DNA from: JACCZH01 sp963729445
GTDB lineage: Bacteria; Chloroflexota; Chloroflexia; Thermomicrobiales; CFX8
Length of the DNA stretch: 64,000 nt
Assembly: GCA_963729445.1 (NCBI GenBank)
Contig: CAVSNU010000002.1
Span: 310,001-374,000 of the forward strand
Direction: 5' to 3'
The notes below the pieces were generated by a model that did no database searches, was not told the origin of the DNA, and saw only the letters and a list, made by a program, of their open reading frames with translations. The position numbers were made by a program, and so were the translations under genes. Shown here one piece after another: positions 1 to 8,809 of the stretch (position 1 is its first letter; each line of letters begins with the position of its first letter).

Positions 1-423
1 CGTCTCATTCAAGAATACGTCGCCACCGGCCAGGCAAGCTTCGAGTACCGCGACTTTGCCTTCCTCGGTAAGGAATCGATGCAGGCCAGCCGGGCGTCGT
101 ACTGCGCGCTCGAACAGGACAAATACTGGGAGTATCACGACACGCTGTTCCACAGTCAGGTGGGCGAGAACAATGGAGCGTTCTCCGATCGAAGGCTGGT
201 CCGGATGGCAGACGAGCTTGGCATGAACGTCGCAGAGTTCGAGGAGTGCCTGGACAGCGATCGCTACGAAGACGAGGTTGAGGCGACGACTGACCAGGGA
301 CGGGGAGAGGGCGTAGACGCCACCCCATACTTCTTCATCAACGGCGAGCCGGTACGCGGCATCTCGAACTACGACTCTTTGCGCGAAACGATTGAGAGCG
401 CGCTGCAAGAGGCGAGCTCATAG
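1..423 (+). CDS. DsbA-like thioredoxin-fold oxidoreductase, 5' end missing
   Basis: The reading frame is open from the first base, so the N-terminus lies outside the window. The visible 140 residues match the C-terminal part of DsbA-family (Thioredoxin_4) proteins: a helical insert (EQDKYWEYHDTLF, then ADELGMNVAEFEECL) followed by the strand and cis-Pro segment 'VDATPYFFINGEPV' that faces the active site in this fold. The CXXC active site would lie upstream and cannot be seen. Three bases separate its TAG from the VKOR gene, so the two are almost certainly co-transcribed. They would form a thiol oxidase / quinone reductase pair for disulfide formation outside the membrane. The family is clear; the exact substrate is not. 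Confidence 0.85.
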   Translation, partial: RLIQEYVATGQASFEYRDFAFLGKESMQASRASYCALEQDKYWEYHDTLFHSQVGENNGAFSDRRLVRMADELGMNVAEFEECLDSDRYEDEVEATTDQGRGEGVDATPYFFINGEPVRGISNYDSLRETIESALQEASS

Positions 424-426
424 CCA

Positions 427-936
427 ATGGCACAAGGCACCCGCGTTCGAATAGGCAGCAGTGAAGCGGACACGACATCCGTGAGGTCTGGATCCCGTTT
501 ACTGTCCGCGATTCTCGCGCTCAGCGTCGTGGGGCTAGGCATCGCCGCGTATCTGACGTACGTCCATTTCAACGAAGCCGCGTTGGTCTGTACCACCGGT
601 GGCTGTGAGACCGTCCAGCAGTCAACCTACTCCACGATAGGCCCCCTGCCGATCGCAGCGTTAGGGGTTGGAATGTTCTTCTCGCTCCTCATGCTGGCAG
701 GACTGCGCTGGAACGGTTCGGCGCTGGTGAAGGCCGAGACTGCCTCGCTCGCCGCCTGGGCAATGTTGCTGACCGGTATCCTATACTACACGTATCTAAC
801 GTACGTTGAGTTGTTTGTGCTCCACGCCATCTGCCAGTGGTGCGTTGCCTCGTCAGTCGTGGCGCTGGTCATCTTCGCCCTAGAAACTACCTATTTGTGG
901 CGCACCGTTATGGCGGAAGACTCCCCACACGACTGA
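427..936 (+). CDS. Vitamin K epoxide reductase (VKOR) family protein
   Basis: This 169-residue polytopic protein is the size of single-domain bacterial VKOR. The loop cysteines C55 and C60 (CTTGGCE) are followed by the conserved Ser/Thr stretch and 'GPLPIAALG'. The membrane CXXC is C136-QW-C139 at the end of a later helix. Known VKORs pass electrons from a DsbA-like partner to quinone and so replace DsbB. Here the partner is the adjacent upstream gene as a separate polypeptide, not a fused thioredoxin domain. About four membrane segments are evident (residues about 25-45, 72-93, 105-125 and 128-150). All four cysteines needed for activity are present. Confidence 0.93.
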   Translation: MAQGTRVRIGSSEADTTSVRSGSRLLSAILALSVVGLGIAAYLTYVHFNEAALVCTTGGCETVQQSTYSTIGPLPIAALGVGMFFSLLMLAGLRWNGSALVKAETASLAAWAMLLTGILYYTYLTYVELFVLHAICQWCVASSVVALVIFALETTYLWRTVMAEDSPHD

Positions 937-963
937 TTTCTACCCTCGACTAAGGACCAGAAT

Positions 964-1659
964 GTGACCGCGATTACGGCTGCCATGGAGGACTACCTCA
1001 AGGTTATCTACGGCCTTGACGAACGTGGCATCAGGATTACAACGCAGGCAATCGCCGAACGGCTCGACGTCGCTCCGCCGTCAGTGACCGGTATGCTCAA
1101 GCGCTTGGCGGAGATTCACCTGATCGAGCACCAGCGCTATCGCAGCATCGAGCTCACCGAAGCCGGCCGTAAGGTTGCGCTGGAGATTGTGCGCCACCAC
1201 CGGCTGCTTGAGCTCTATCTTGCTGAAGCTCTCGGCTACTCCTGGGACGAAGTCCATGACGAGGCGGACCGCCTGGAGCACCTCATCTCAGAGGAGTTCG
1301 AACGGCGCATTGACGCGGCGCTTGGGCACCCGACGTTTGACCCGCATGGTGACCCGATCCCTACCATCGCCGGCGATGTCTCGTCGATACCGGAAGATCG
1401 GCTCTCTGCGCTGGAGGCCGGTGAGCGTGCGACCGTCGTGCGGGTCTCAGACAACAACGCCGAAAAGCTGCGCTATCTCGGGTCCCTTGGCCTCTACCCT
1501 GAGGCGGATGTCACGGTCATTGAGCGCATGCCCTTTAATGGTCCGCTCAGGGTCCGTGTCGGAGACGACGAACACGTCGTCGGACTCGAGTTAGCAGCGT
1601 CGGTGCACGTCGACTCGGTTAGCGATGCGGACGACAAGCCGGCCGAACCCTCCTCCTGA
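964..1659 (+). CDS. DtxR/MntR-family metal-dependent transcriptional regulator
   Basis: The protein has 231 residues. The N-terminal winged helix (MEDYLKVIYGLDERG, then 'ITTQAIAERLDVAPPSVTGMLKRL') is followed by the metal-binding dimerisation domain (RHHRLLELYLAEALGYSWDEVHDEADRLEH) with the usual His/Glu/Asp ligands. The C-terminal SH3-like FeoA domain covers about residues 145-220. This three-domain build matches DtxR/IdeR/MntR repressors that bind Fe2+ or Mn2+ and repress uptake genes. I cannot tell iron from manganese by eye. The start is GTG at 964, 27 bases after the VKOR stop, so it may be part of the same transcript. No metal transporter is nearby, so its targets are elsewhere. Confidence 0.9.
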   Translation: MTAITAAMEDYLKVIYGLDERGIRITTQAIAERLDVAPPSVTGMLKRLAEIHLIEHQRYRSIELTEAGRKVALEIVRHHRLLELYLAEALGYSWDEVHDEADRLEHLISEEFERRIDAALGHPTFDPHGDPIPTIAGDVSSIPEDRLSALEAGERATVVRVSDNNAEKLRYLGSLGLYPEADVTVIERMPFNGPLRVRVGDDEHVVGLELAASVHVDSVSDADDKPAEPSS

Positions 1660-1667
1660 GCTCCAGT

Positions 1668-1696
1668 TTGCACACGCGTCGCCGCGTACGTACAAT
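1668..1696 (+). promoter_or_regulatory. Sigma-70-type promoter for recJ
   Basis: TTGCAC at 1668-1673 and TACAAT at 1691-1696 are separated by 17 bases. They lie just past the DtxR-family stop codon and about 40 bases upstream of the recJ start. Spacing and consensus match are good; the assignment is by inspection only. Confidence 0.6.
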
Positions 1697-1736
1697 AAGA
1701 TGTTGAGCAGATGCACGCCTTCGAAGGGACCACTCG

Positions 1737-3443
1737 TTGTCAGTTATCCAGGACTCCGTCTCGCACGCCACCATCTGGCGCGAGCCGGCAACGCTCACCA
1801 CTGAACAACTCGCAATCACAGACTGGCCCGTGCTCAGTTCAATTCTGCATGCTCGTGGCATCACCACAGCTGAAGAGGCGGCACGCTTCATCGGCGCAGC
1901 CGACGTGCCGTTCGCGGACCCCTTTTTGCTGCCCGACCTCGTCCGCGCGGTCGCGCTTATCAAGTCCGCACTCAACGACGACGCTCCGATTGGGATCTTT
2001 GGCGATTACGACGTTGACGGGCTGACATCGACGGCCATGCTCTGCCGCGCGCTGACTCAGCTCGGCACGCGCGTCGTCCCTGAAGTGCCGGATCGAATGC
2101 GTGACGGGTACGGGCTCAACACGCAGGCTATCGATCGCTTCGTCGAGGCTGGCGTACAGGTCATGATCGTCGTTGACTGCGGCAGCGGCAACCGTCGCGA
2201 GCTGGAGTACGCGCTGTCGCGTGGTCTGCAACCGATCGTCCTCGACCACCATCTGCTGCACGGGGAATTGCCAGCGGAGATCCCGTTCGTATCCCCGCGA
2301 CGCCCGGAGAATCGTTATCCCGAAACCGAGCTTGCCGCCGTCGGCGTGGCGTTCACGCTGATCCGGGGACTCGTCGGCGACGACAAAGCCGAGATGTTCT
2401 TGCCCTATGTCGCCCTTGGTACCGTTGCGGACGTTGTCCAGCTCAAGGGCGAAAACCGCGCCCTGGTCACACGGGGACTCGACATGCTGCGGCGCTGGAG
2501 CCTGCCGGGCATGAAAGCCCTGTGTGACCTGGCCGACGTCGACCGCCGTAAGCTGATGGCATGGCACATCGGCTTCGTGATCGGGCCGCGCATCAACGCT
2601 GCCGGCCGGATGGCCTCGCCCGAGATCGCCCTGCAGCTGCTTCTGGCAAATGACTATGAGGCCGCCCTGCCCTTCGCCGCAAAGCTGGATGAGCTCAACC
2701 GGCAGCGGCGCGCCGAAACCAAACGCATGGTTGAGGAAGCTGAGAGAATGATCGACGATCAGGGCGGAGCCGAAAGCCTCCCGGTGCTCGTCGTCGACGA
2801 TCCGACCTGGAGCGTCGGACTGGCGGGGATTGTCGCAGGCAGGCTCGCCGAAACCTATCATCGGCCGGCCATTGTCTTCGAGCGGGGGCCACTCACGGCC
2901 AAGGGCTCAGCCCGTTCAGCCGGGACCGTCGACATCGTCCATGCGCTGGGCATGACCGATCCTCTCCTCGAGCGCTACGGTGGTCACGCCGCGGCAGCCG
3001 GGCTGAGTTTGCCGAGCAGCAGCGTTGACGCGTTCCGCGACGCGCTGGCGGCGAGCATCTTCGACATCTGGGGCGGCCAGATGCCGCGCAGGGAGATCGT
3101 TCTCGACGCTGAGGTGCCACACGGCGACCTGCACCTGGAGAGTGTTGCGCGGCTCGCGTCTCTGGAACCCTGCGGCCACGGCAACGCCGCGCCATTACTC
3201 TTGCTCCGCGGGCTCGACGTCTTCAGCGCCCGGCGCACGAAAGACGACCGCCATCTCATGTGGCAGGCCGTAGGATCAGATGGCAAGGCACATGGCGTCA
3301 TCTTCTTCGGCGCTGGAGATCGCCTTGATGAGCTCGTCCGCTACGGTCGAGTCGATATTGCCGCCGAGCTGCAAGAGGATACCTGGAAGGGCAACAAGCG
3401 CCTGAAAATCCACGTGCGAGACTTCCGGCCGGCAACGGCCTAG
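1737..3443 (+). CDS. recJ: Single-stranded-DNA-specific exonuclease RecJ
   Basis: The 568 residues match RecJ in length. The DHH-superfamily signatures are in order: 'GIFGDYDVDG' (DYDVDG at 90-95), 'VVDCGSGN', 'VLDHHLL' (DHH at 170-172) and 'GTVADVVQL'. The DHHA1 part follows ('GPRINAAGRMASP', 'GLAGIVAGRL', 'YGGHAAAAGLSL') and then the RecJ OB domain at the C-terminus ('IVLDAEV...FFGAGDRL'). RecJ degrades ssDNA 5'-3' in recombination and mismatch or base-excision repair. A stop lies at 1704 in this frame, and the only start after it is TTG at 1737. That TTG has GAAGGGA 7-8 bases upstream. The 3' end overlaps the convergent MFS gene by 4 bases. Confidence 0.96.
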   Translation: MSVIQDSVSHATIWREPATLTTEQLAITDWPVLSSILHARGITTAEEAARFIGAADVPFADPFLLPDLVRAVALIKSALNDDAPIGIFGDYDVDGLTSTAMLCRALTQLGTRVVPEVPDRMRDGYGLNTQAIDRFVEAGVQVMIVVDCGSGNRRELEYALSRGLQPIVLDHHLLHGELPAEIPFVSPRRPENRYPETELAAVGVAFTLIRGLVGDDKAEMFLPYVALGTVADVVQLKGENRALVTRGLDMLRRWSLPGMKALCDLADVDRRKLMAWHIGFVIGPRINAAGRMASPEIALQLLLANDYEAALPFAAKLDELNRQRRAETKRMVEEAERMIDDQGGAESLPVLVVDDPTWSVGLAGIVAGRLAETYHRPAIVFERGPLTAKGSARSAGTVDIVHALGMTDPLLERYGGHAAAAGLSLPSSSVDAFRDALAASIFDIWGGQMPRREIVLDAEVPHGDLHLESVARLASLEPCGHGNAAPLLLLRGLDVFSARRTKDDRHLMWQAVGSDGKAHGVIFFGAGDRLDELVRYGRVDIAAELQEDTWKGNKRLKIHVRDFRPATA

Positions 3444-4669
3444 TCGTCAGAAGCCGGTACCAATGCCGGCGCCGGCGCGCGTTCCTCTCTGGCGACAACC
3501 GCGAACACGACTCCCGCGACCAGCAACAGCGCCGCGTTCACGTACAGTGAGAATGACAGACTACGTTGATCGGCCAGCCAGCCCAGCAGCACCGGGCCGA
3601 CCACGAAACCCAGATCGCTGACGGTCCTGAACAGCCCCATCGTGGTGCCGTAGCTCTTGCCCCTTGCCAGGTCGGCCACATACGCGGCCGGAGCTGGTCC
3701 GGCGATCCCCGTGCCGATGCCGAGCACCATCGCCGCCGCAACGAACGTGGTGATGTTCGGCGCTACGGCGAAGAGGAAAACGCCCAGGGCGCTGACGATC
3801 GTGCTCGGCACAATCGTGCGCTTTCGTCCGAAGCGGTCCACACTCCAGCCGGCGATCGGCAGCGCCAGCACATTCAACACCGCAGCGACGGTGAGCACGT
3901 TACCGATACCTATCGCGCTGAGACCCAGCCGATCAGCCCCGATCAGCGGAACGATCGTCGAGCGGGTGCCGGTGCGAGTGAAGAAGATCGCGAGCGTGCC
4001 TCCCGAGACGCGCTCCAGCCGTCCTGACCGGACCGCCACCGGTTCTTCTCTGACCGCGCTCAGATCCAGCGTCTCCACGACCTTCCAGCGTGCCCAGAGC
4101 CAGACACCCAAAGCGGTAGCGGCATAGACGAAAAAGACACCCTGCAGCCCGACCAGCGCAGCCAAGACGCCCCCGATCGAAGGCCCGATGCTGGCTCCGA
4201 TGAGCAGCGAGCCGTGAAAGACGCTCATCGTTCGTCCCCGGTTCTCTGGAGTCGAGACGTCGGCCAACACAGCCATCGAGGCTGTCGCGGACATGGCTGA
4301 GCCCAACCCCTGCACGAAGCGCGCGCCCACCAGAAACCAGAAACCAGGCGCGAATCCTGCCAGGAGTGCACCCACTGCCGTGATCAATGGCCCCGTCAAA
4401 ATCAGGGGCCTGCGCCCGATGCGATCCGCGAGTTTGCCGGCTGGGAGGTTGGTAAAGAGCCTGGCCACGCCAAACGAGGTGATGAGCAATCCCACCATAG
4501 CGGTAGACACATCGAACGAGCGCGCGTAGAGTGGGAGGATGGGTGCGATCATTCCGAAGCCGATCATGACGACAATCTGCATACCGGACAGCGTGAGTAA
4601 CATCTCGTTGTCACGCAGTGTTGTCAGGCTGGACCGGAATCGACGGGTACGTTCGGTGAAGATCGACAT
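3440..4669 (-). CDS. MFS transporter (drug-efflux-like)
   Basis: The protein has 409 residues with the hydrophobicity of a 12-helix major facilitator. The loop 2-3 signature 'GKLADRIGRRPLIL' follows helix 2, and a second half-signature 'DRFGRKRTIV' follows helix 8, as expected for an internally duplicated MFS_1 protein. 'GASIGPSIGGVL' in helix 5 resembles motif C of drug:H+ antiporters, which suggests export. The substrate cannot be assigned. It converges on recJ with a 4-base overlap and diverges from the second MFS gene across a 105-base gap. Confidence 0.85.
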   Translation of the reverse strand: MSIFTERTRRFRSSLTTLRDNEMLLTLSGMQIVVMIGFGMIAPILPLYARSFDVSTAMVGLLITSFGVARLFTNLPAGKLADRIGRRPLILTGPLITAVGALLAGFAPGFWFLVGARFVQGLGSAMSATASMAVLADVSTPENRGRTMSVFHGSLLIGASIGPSIGGVLAALVGLQGVFFVYAATALGVWLWARWKVVETLDLSAVREEPVAVRSGRLERVSGGTLAIFFTRTGTRSTIVPLIGADRLGLSAIGIGNVLTVAAVLNVLALPIAGWSVDRFGRKRTIVPSTIVSALGVFLFAVAPNITTFVAAAMVLGIGTGIAGPAPAAYVADLARGKSYGTTMGLFRTVSDLGFVVGPVLLGWLADQRSLSFSLYVNAALLLVAGVVFAVVAREERAPAPALVPASDD

Positions 4670-4774
4670 GCGGCACAGTATAGAGCACCGCGCAACACAA
4701 GGAACTATTCCTTCGTAGCGGTGCTATAACCTCCGCCGTGCCCGGCCGGAAGCAAGCAAGAAGGATTACAGCGC

Positions 4775-6176
4775 GTGTCATACGTCGGCAGCATCAAAGG
4801 ATACTCCAGCGATCTCAAGCTCTATCTGATCTACACCCTGGTTGCCAATGTTTCAATTGGTGTCTTCGCCCTCGTCTTCAACCTCTATCTGCTCCAGATC
4901 GGTCTGCGCGAGAACTTTATCGGCGCGTTCAACGCCATCCACACGATGGCGATCGCCGGCACGGCGCTCTCCATGGGCTGGATGCTTAACCGCTACGGTG
5001 TCTGGAAGTGCGTCACGCTGGGTTCCGCCGTGTTTGTCCTGGCGTCGGGAACACTCGCCGTTATTACCAATCCAGTGGCGCTACTGGCCCTGGCCGTGCT
5101 CTACGGCATGGCAACGTCGTTCGTGTTTACGCCGGTCATGCCGTTTATCGTGGAGCTGACTCGCTCCAGACAACGCGCGGAGGTCGCCGCCCTCGTCTTC
5201 TCCCTGACCTCAATATCGACGACGATAGGCAGCCTCATTGGCGGGTGGATGCCGCGCCTCTTCTCGGTCTCGTTCGGGTTCGACCGCCCGAGCGCGATGG
5301 CGTTTCGCCTGACGCTGATCCTTGGGACTGGCTATCGCCGTCTTTGGGCTGATCCCGCTGGTAAAAATGTCAACCCAGCGCAAGCGCAACAAGCCCGCGG
5401 ACAGTGCGGCCCAGGCTACCCAGGCCGGCCTGCCGGAGCTGCCACCAGGGGAAGCCCGCCGGCACATGAGCGTCTTCGTGCTGGTCGGCGGATTGATGAG
5501 CCTGGGAGCGGGAGCGGTCTTCCCGTTCTACAACGTCTTCCTGGCATCGATCGGCGCCAGCCCGGGGGAGATCGGGCTCATCTTCGCCGGCGGCTGGACC
5601 CTCGCGGCAATCGTGGGACTCGCCGCCCCCGCCATCGCTCGCAAGCTGGGCTCACAGAAGGCAATCGCGATCGTGCGGCTCGTGCCGATACCGTTCTATA
5701 TTCTGCTGATCCTTCAACCAGCCCTTGGAGTGGCGATCTTCGTTCATTGGCTCAGAATTACCTCGGTGAGCCTCGGCTGGCCAATTGACAGCACCTACAT
5801 CTCTGAGGTCTTACCCGCGAAGGCGCGTACCGCCGTTTTCGGTTATCGGTCCGCGGCGTGGAACGTCGGCTTCTCGCTCTCCAGCCTCGCGGCCGGAGGA
5901 ATTATCGTCCGCTATGGGTACGGCCCGAGCTTCGCGGCATATGCGTTCTTCATGACCGCTGCGATGGGGCTGTTCTATCTGTACTTCTCAAGAGTTACGT
6001 CGCATGCTGCGATTCCTGACGACGTCCCCACCGCCCCGGCAACGACGAGCCCAGGAGAGTCGAGAGACGACCCGCAACTAGCCGTTGGCCCCGTCTCGAA
6101 GCAGGTCAATCGTTTCAACCGCGTGGCGCAGGTGAGGAATGACGATGCTGCCTCCAACAACGAGGGCGACATTTAG
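4775..6176 (+). pseudogene. MFS transporter interrupted by one frameshift
   Basis: The protein begins 'SYVGSIKGYSSDLKLYLIYTLVANVSIGVF' in one frame. It continues after about 5322 in the next frame with 'GLAIAVFGLIPLVKM...' through the second six-helix half. Removing one T or one G from 'CTTGGG' at 5321-5326 restores a continuous protein of about 466 residues reading TLILGLAIAV across the join. The total length (1402 = 3x467+1) agrees with a single extra base. The start is GTG at 4775 with AAGGA upstream. The C-terminal tail overlaps the convergent CMD-family gene by 99 bases. The break may be a sequence error or a real lesion. Substrate unknown. Confidence 0.8.
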
Positions 6177-6446
6177 ACCGTCATAGAGCTCTTCGTCAGT
6201 CCAGCCCGCCTCGACGCACTGCTGCAGGTGGTAGTCGATGCAGTCGTTACAGCGCAGCACGGCAGACGCCACTAACCCCAGCATCTCCTTGGTTTTGCCG
6301 TCCAGGGCTCCGTCTTCGTAGGCCGCGCTGTCGAGACGGAAGAAGCGCTTGATGCCCAGGTGATCGATCTCGCCGATGCGCTCGTTCATGCGCGCGCGAT
6401 AGTCCTGAAACGCTCCAAGCCGGTTCCGTGCGTTGGTATCAGTCAC
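6078..6446 (-). CDS. Carboxymuconolactone decarboxylase / AhpD-like protein
   Basis: This 122-residue CMD-fold protein carries the AhpD-type redox motif 'RCNDCIDYHLQQCVEAG' (C-x2-C followed by His), preceded by 'KTKEMLGLVASAVL'. Proteins with this motif reduce peroxiredoxin-like partners or act as general peroxidase helpers, whereas decarboxylase members lack the CXXC. A thiol-based peroxidase role is therefore more likely than decarboxylation. It lies tail-to-tail with the frameshifted MFS gene, overlapping its last 99 bases. The overlap is unusual, but both C-terminal sequences look genuine. Confidence 0.85.
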   Translation of the reverse strand: MTDTNARNRLGAFQDYRARMNERIGEIDHLGIKRFFRLDSAAYEDGALDGKTKEMLGLVASAVLRCNDCIDYHLQQCVEAGWTDEELYDGLNVALVVGGSIVIPHLRHAVETIDLLRDGANG

Positions 6447-6484
6447 CCTCTCACCATCCCATCACTTTGAACGTGCACATGCGA

Positions 6485-6509
6485 GAGCCCGCGCTGGTGA
6501 CGCGGGCTC
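6485..6509 (-). terminator. Hairpin between two leftward genes
   Basis: Arms 6485-6493 and 6501-6509 form a perfect 9-base-pair GC-rich stem with a 7-base loop. It lies just downstream of the 6557-6934 gene on the minus strand. No T-run follows, so it may be a rho-independent-like terminator of the tail-less type or only a transcript-end hairpin. Confidence 0.45.
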
Positions 6510-6556
6510 GTGTCCCGGACACATTGGGGCCGGCGATGCATGTCGACGACGTGTCG

Positions 6557-6934
6557 CTAGGTCGTCGCCGGCAGGCTCTGGAGCTGTTCGACGATCGCTT
6601 CAGGGTTCTCAGCACCCATCAGCACCAGGACGACAGCCGTCGGCGCTGGATCCATGTCGTCGATGGCCTCTTGCGGCTCCGGAATATAGCGGCCGTCGCC
6701 CCAGCCGGTGCCCTCAGCCGTCTCGCACAGCCAGGTCCGCGACGCGATGGCGTTCGACCCTAGCTTGCGGCGCGTGCGCTCCTGATAGCGATCGATCGTG
6801 CCGGCGGCACCGAGAACGAAGACCTCCACCAGTTTGCGCCCCTGATGCCGCAGGCGTTTCAGGACCTCCTGCGCCTCCTGGCTATCCATGGCTTCGGCCG
6901 GGTCATTCCGAGATGTTTTGAGCAGAAACTGCAC
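6557..6934 (-). CDS. Hypothetical protein, about 125 aa
   Basis: I do not recognise this family. The protein is soluble and mixed alpha/beta: a helical N-terminus ('AQEVLKRLRHQGRKLVEVFVLGAAGTIDRY'), a central Trp/Gly-rich segment ('TWLCETAEGTGWGDGRYIP') and a hydrophobic strand followed by a helix ('APTAVVLVLMGAENPEAIVEQLQSL'). GTG at 6934 is preferred over the adjacent TTG at 6937 because GGAGG sits six bases before it. It follows hemB on the same strand after about 90 bases and might be read through from the heme operon, but nothing in it indicates a heme role. Confidence 0.65.
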   Translation of the reverse strand: MQFLLKTSRNDPAEAMDSQEAQEVLKRLRHQGRKLVEVFVLGAAGTIDRYQERTRRKLGSNAIASRTWLCETAEGTGWGDGRYIPEPQEAIDDMDPAPTAVVLVLMGAENPEAIVEQLQSLPATT

Positions 6935-7023
6935 CAAAGTCCTCCACGTTGTATGAGCTAGCGAGATTGAACCCGTGTTTCAACCGAAATGATACTATGC
7001 CCGATCGTCGATTCCGGCCCACG

Positions 7024-8046
7024 TTAATCGTCCGCGAGAGCGGAGTGTTTGACCGGCCGCCGTGCGTCGACCGCCATGCTGTGCAGCCAACGGGCAGCTT
7101 CCTTGGCGTGGTAACTGATGATCTGGGTTGCACCGGCACGCTTCATCGCGGTCAGCGACTCGAGCGTTACCCGCTGCTCATCGATCCAGCCCATCCGGCC
7201 TGCCGCCTTGACCATCGAATACTCGCCGCTCACGTTGTAGGCCAGCACCGGCACGTCGAACCGTTCCCGCGCTCCGGCGATCACATCCAGATAGGCCAGA
7301 GCCGGCTTCATGATGATGGCGTCCGCGCCTTCGTCGATGTCGGCCGCGATTTCGGCGTACGCCTCGCGTACATTGGCCGGGTCCATCTGGTGGCTGCGCC
7401 GGTCCCCGAACTGCGGTGTCGATTCAGCCGCCTCGCGAAACGGACCATAAAAACCCGAGGCGTACTTGGCGGCGTACGAGATGATGGGCAGGTTCGGGAA
7501 ACCTGCCTGGTCAAGCGCCTGCCGTATCACGGCGACCCTGCCGTCCATCATGTCTGAGGGCGCGACAACATCCACTCCGGCTTCAGCCTGGGCAACCGCC
7601 GTCCGCGCCAAATACTCGAGCGTCGCGTCGTTGTCGATCGTCTCGCCTTGCAATATTCCACAGTGACCGTGGTCGGTGTACTCACACATACAGACATCAC
7701 CGATCACGACCAGCTCCGGGTCAACCCGCTTGAGCTCGCGAATTGCTCGCTGAACGATGCCGTGGTCGTGATAGGCGTCCGAGCCGACGCCGTCCTTGGT
7801 TTCGGGTATGCCAAACAGCAGCACCGAGCCGATACCGAGCGAGCGCAGCTCTTCCGCTTCCGTCGCAAGCTGGTCCACCGAGAGCTGGAACACGTCGGGC
7901 ATCGAGCTGATCTCGCGCCGCACGCCGTGGCCATGGGTGATGAAGAGCGGATACACGAAGTCGCCCGGGAGCAGGATCGTCTCACGCACCATCCGTCGCA
8001 GGCCCTCGCTGGCCCGCAAGCGCCGGAAACGCCGGAAGGCAGGCAT
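7024..8046 (-). CDS. hemB: Delta-aminolevulinic acid dehydratase (porphobilinogen synthase)
   Basis: HemB joins two 5-aminolevulinate molecules into porphobilinogen. All hallmarks are visible: the zinc-site cysteines in 'DVCMCEYTDHGHCGI', the two active-site lysines in 'SYAAKYASGFYGPFREAA' and 'AIIMKPALAYLDVI', and the closing 'YNVSGEYSMVKAA'. Starting at the ATG at 8046 gives 340 residues beginning 'MPAFRRFRRLRASEGLRRM', the normal HemB start. The hemD stop and this start read TGAGATG, a single-base gap that suggests translational coupling. It is the last gene of hemC-hemD-hemB. Confidence 0.96.
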   Translation of the reverse strand: MPAFRRFRRLRASEGLRRMVRETILLPGDFVYPLFITHGHGVRREISSMPDVFQLSVDQLATEAEELRSLGIGSVLLFGIPETKDGVGSDAYHDHGIVQRAIRELKRVDPELVVIGDVCMCEYTDHGHCGILQGETIDNDATLEYLARTAVAQAEAGVDVVAPSDMMDGRVAVIRQALDQAGFPNLPIISYAAKYASGFYGPFREAAESTPQFGDRRSHQMDPANVREAYAEIAADIDEGADAIIMKPALAYLDVIAGARERFDVPVLAYNVSGEYSMVKAAGRMGWIDEQRVTLESLTAMKRAGATQIISYHAKEAARWLHSMAVDARRPVKHSALADD

Positions 8047-8047
8047 C

Positions 8048-8809
8048 TCAGATCGGTTCAAGATCGTCTCCAGTCTGTATGAGCGCCCGCACGAGACCCG
8101 GGATCGAATACTCGCCGGCCATAATATCCACCCGTAAACCTGCCTGCCGGGCTGCCTCCGCGGTAACGGGACCGATGCAGGCAACCGTTGTCGCGGCCGG
8201 CAGACTGCCCCCGATGAGCGTCAACAGATTCCGAACCGTCGACGGCGACGTGACCGTCACGATGTCGATCTCACCCGCCAGGACCGCCGCGACAATTCGC
8301 TGGTCAACCTGTTCAGGGAGTCGTGTGGAGTAGGCCGCAACAACATCCACGATTGCCCCGGCGTCGCGCAGCCCGTTCGCTAGCACGTCGCGAGCGATCT
8401 CAGCCTGCGGCAGCAGGACACGCTTACCGGTAACGCCCCGCTGAATCAGCGCCTCTAGAACGGCCTCGGCAACAAACTCGTCTGGTACCAGATCGACCGT
8501 CAATCCGCGCTCGTCAAGGGCGGAGGCTGTCGCGTCGCCAATCACGGCGATCTGCGCCTGATGCCCCGGGTCCAGCAGCTCGCCGACAATACGCACCGTA
8601 TTCGCGCTGGTAAACACCAGCCAGTCGTATTCGTCAAGGCGGCGCAAGGAACCGATCAGCTCAGCGCTCGCCGACGGCACGATCTCAATGACCGGCAGCT
8701 CGATCGGTAGCGCTCCGGCCTCCCTGAGCAGTTCCGAGAGCGCGGCGGCCTGGTGCCGCGGGCGAGTTACCAGCACGCGCTTACCAGCCAGCGCGGTGGC
8801 CTGGCTCAC
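8048..8809 (-). CDS. hemD: Uroporphyrinogen-III synthase
   Basis: The 253-residue protein has the two-lobed HemD layout: 'GKRVLVTRPRHQAAALSELLREAG' at the N-terminus, 'YDWLVFTSANTVRIV' closing the first lobe, and a second Rossmann-like lobe with 'GKRVLLPQAEIARDVLANGLRDAGA' and 'DIVTVTSPSTVRNL'. It closes hydroxymethylbilane with inversion of ring D. HemD is poorly conserved in sequence, so gene order is an important part of the evidence. Its ATG overlaps the hemC TGA (ATGA) and its stop lies one base from the hemB start. Confidence 0.92.
   Translation of the reverse strand: MSQATALAGKRVLVTRPRHQAAALSELLREAGALPIELPVIEIVPSASAELIGSLRRLDEYDWLVFTSANTVRIVGELLDPGHQAQIAVIGDATASALDERGLTVDLVPDEFVAEAVLEALIQRGVTGKRVLLPQAEIARDVLANGLRDAGAIVDVVAAYSTRLPEQVDQRIVAAVLAGEIDIVTVTSPSTVRNLLTLIGGSLPAATTVACIGPVTAEAARQAGLRVDIMAGEYSIPGLVRALIQTGDDLEPI

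Noticed and set aside
1839..2861. 340-codon leftward open frame
   Set aside because: It lies wholly within recJ, whose motifs are unambiguous.
7024..8184. 46-residue longer HemB
   Set aside because: It would overlap hemD by 137 bases. The ATG at 8046 gives the normal HemB N-terminus and a one-base junction.
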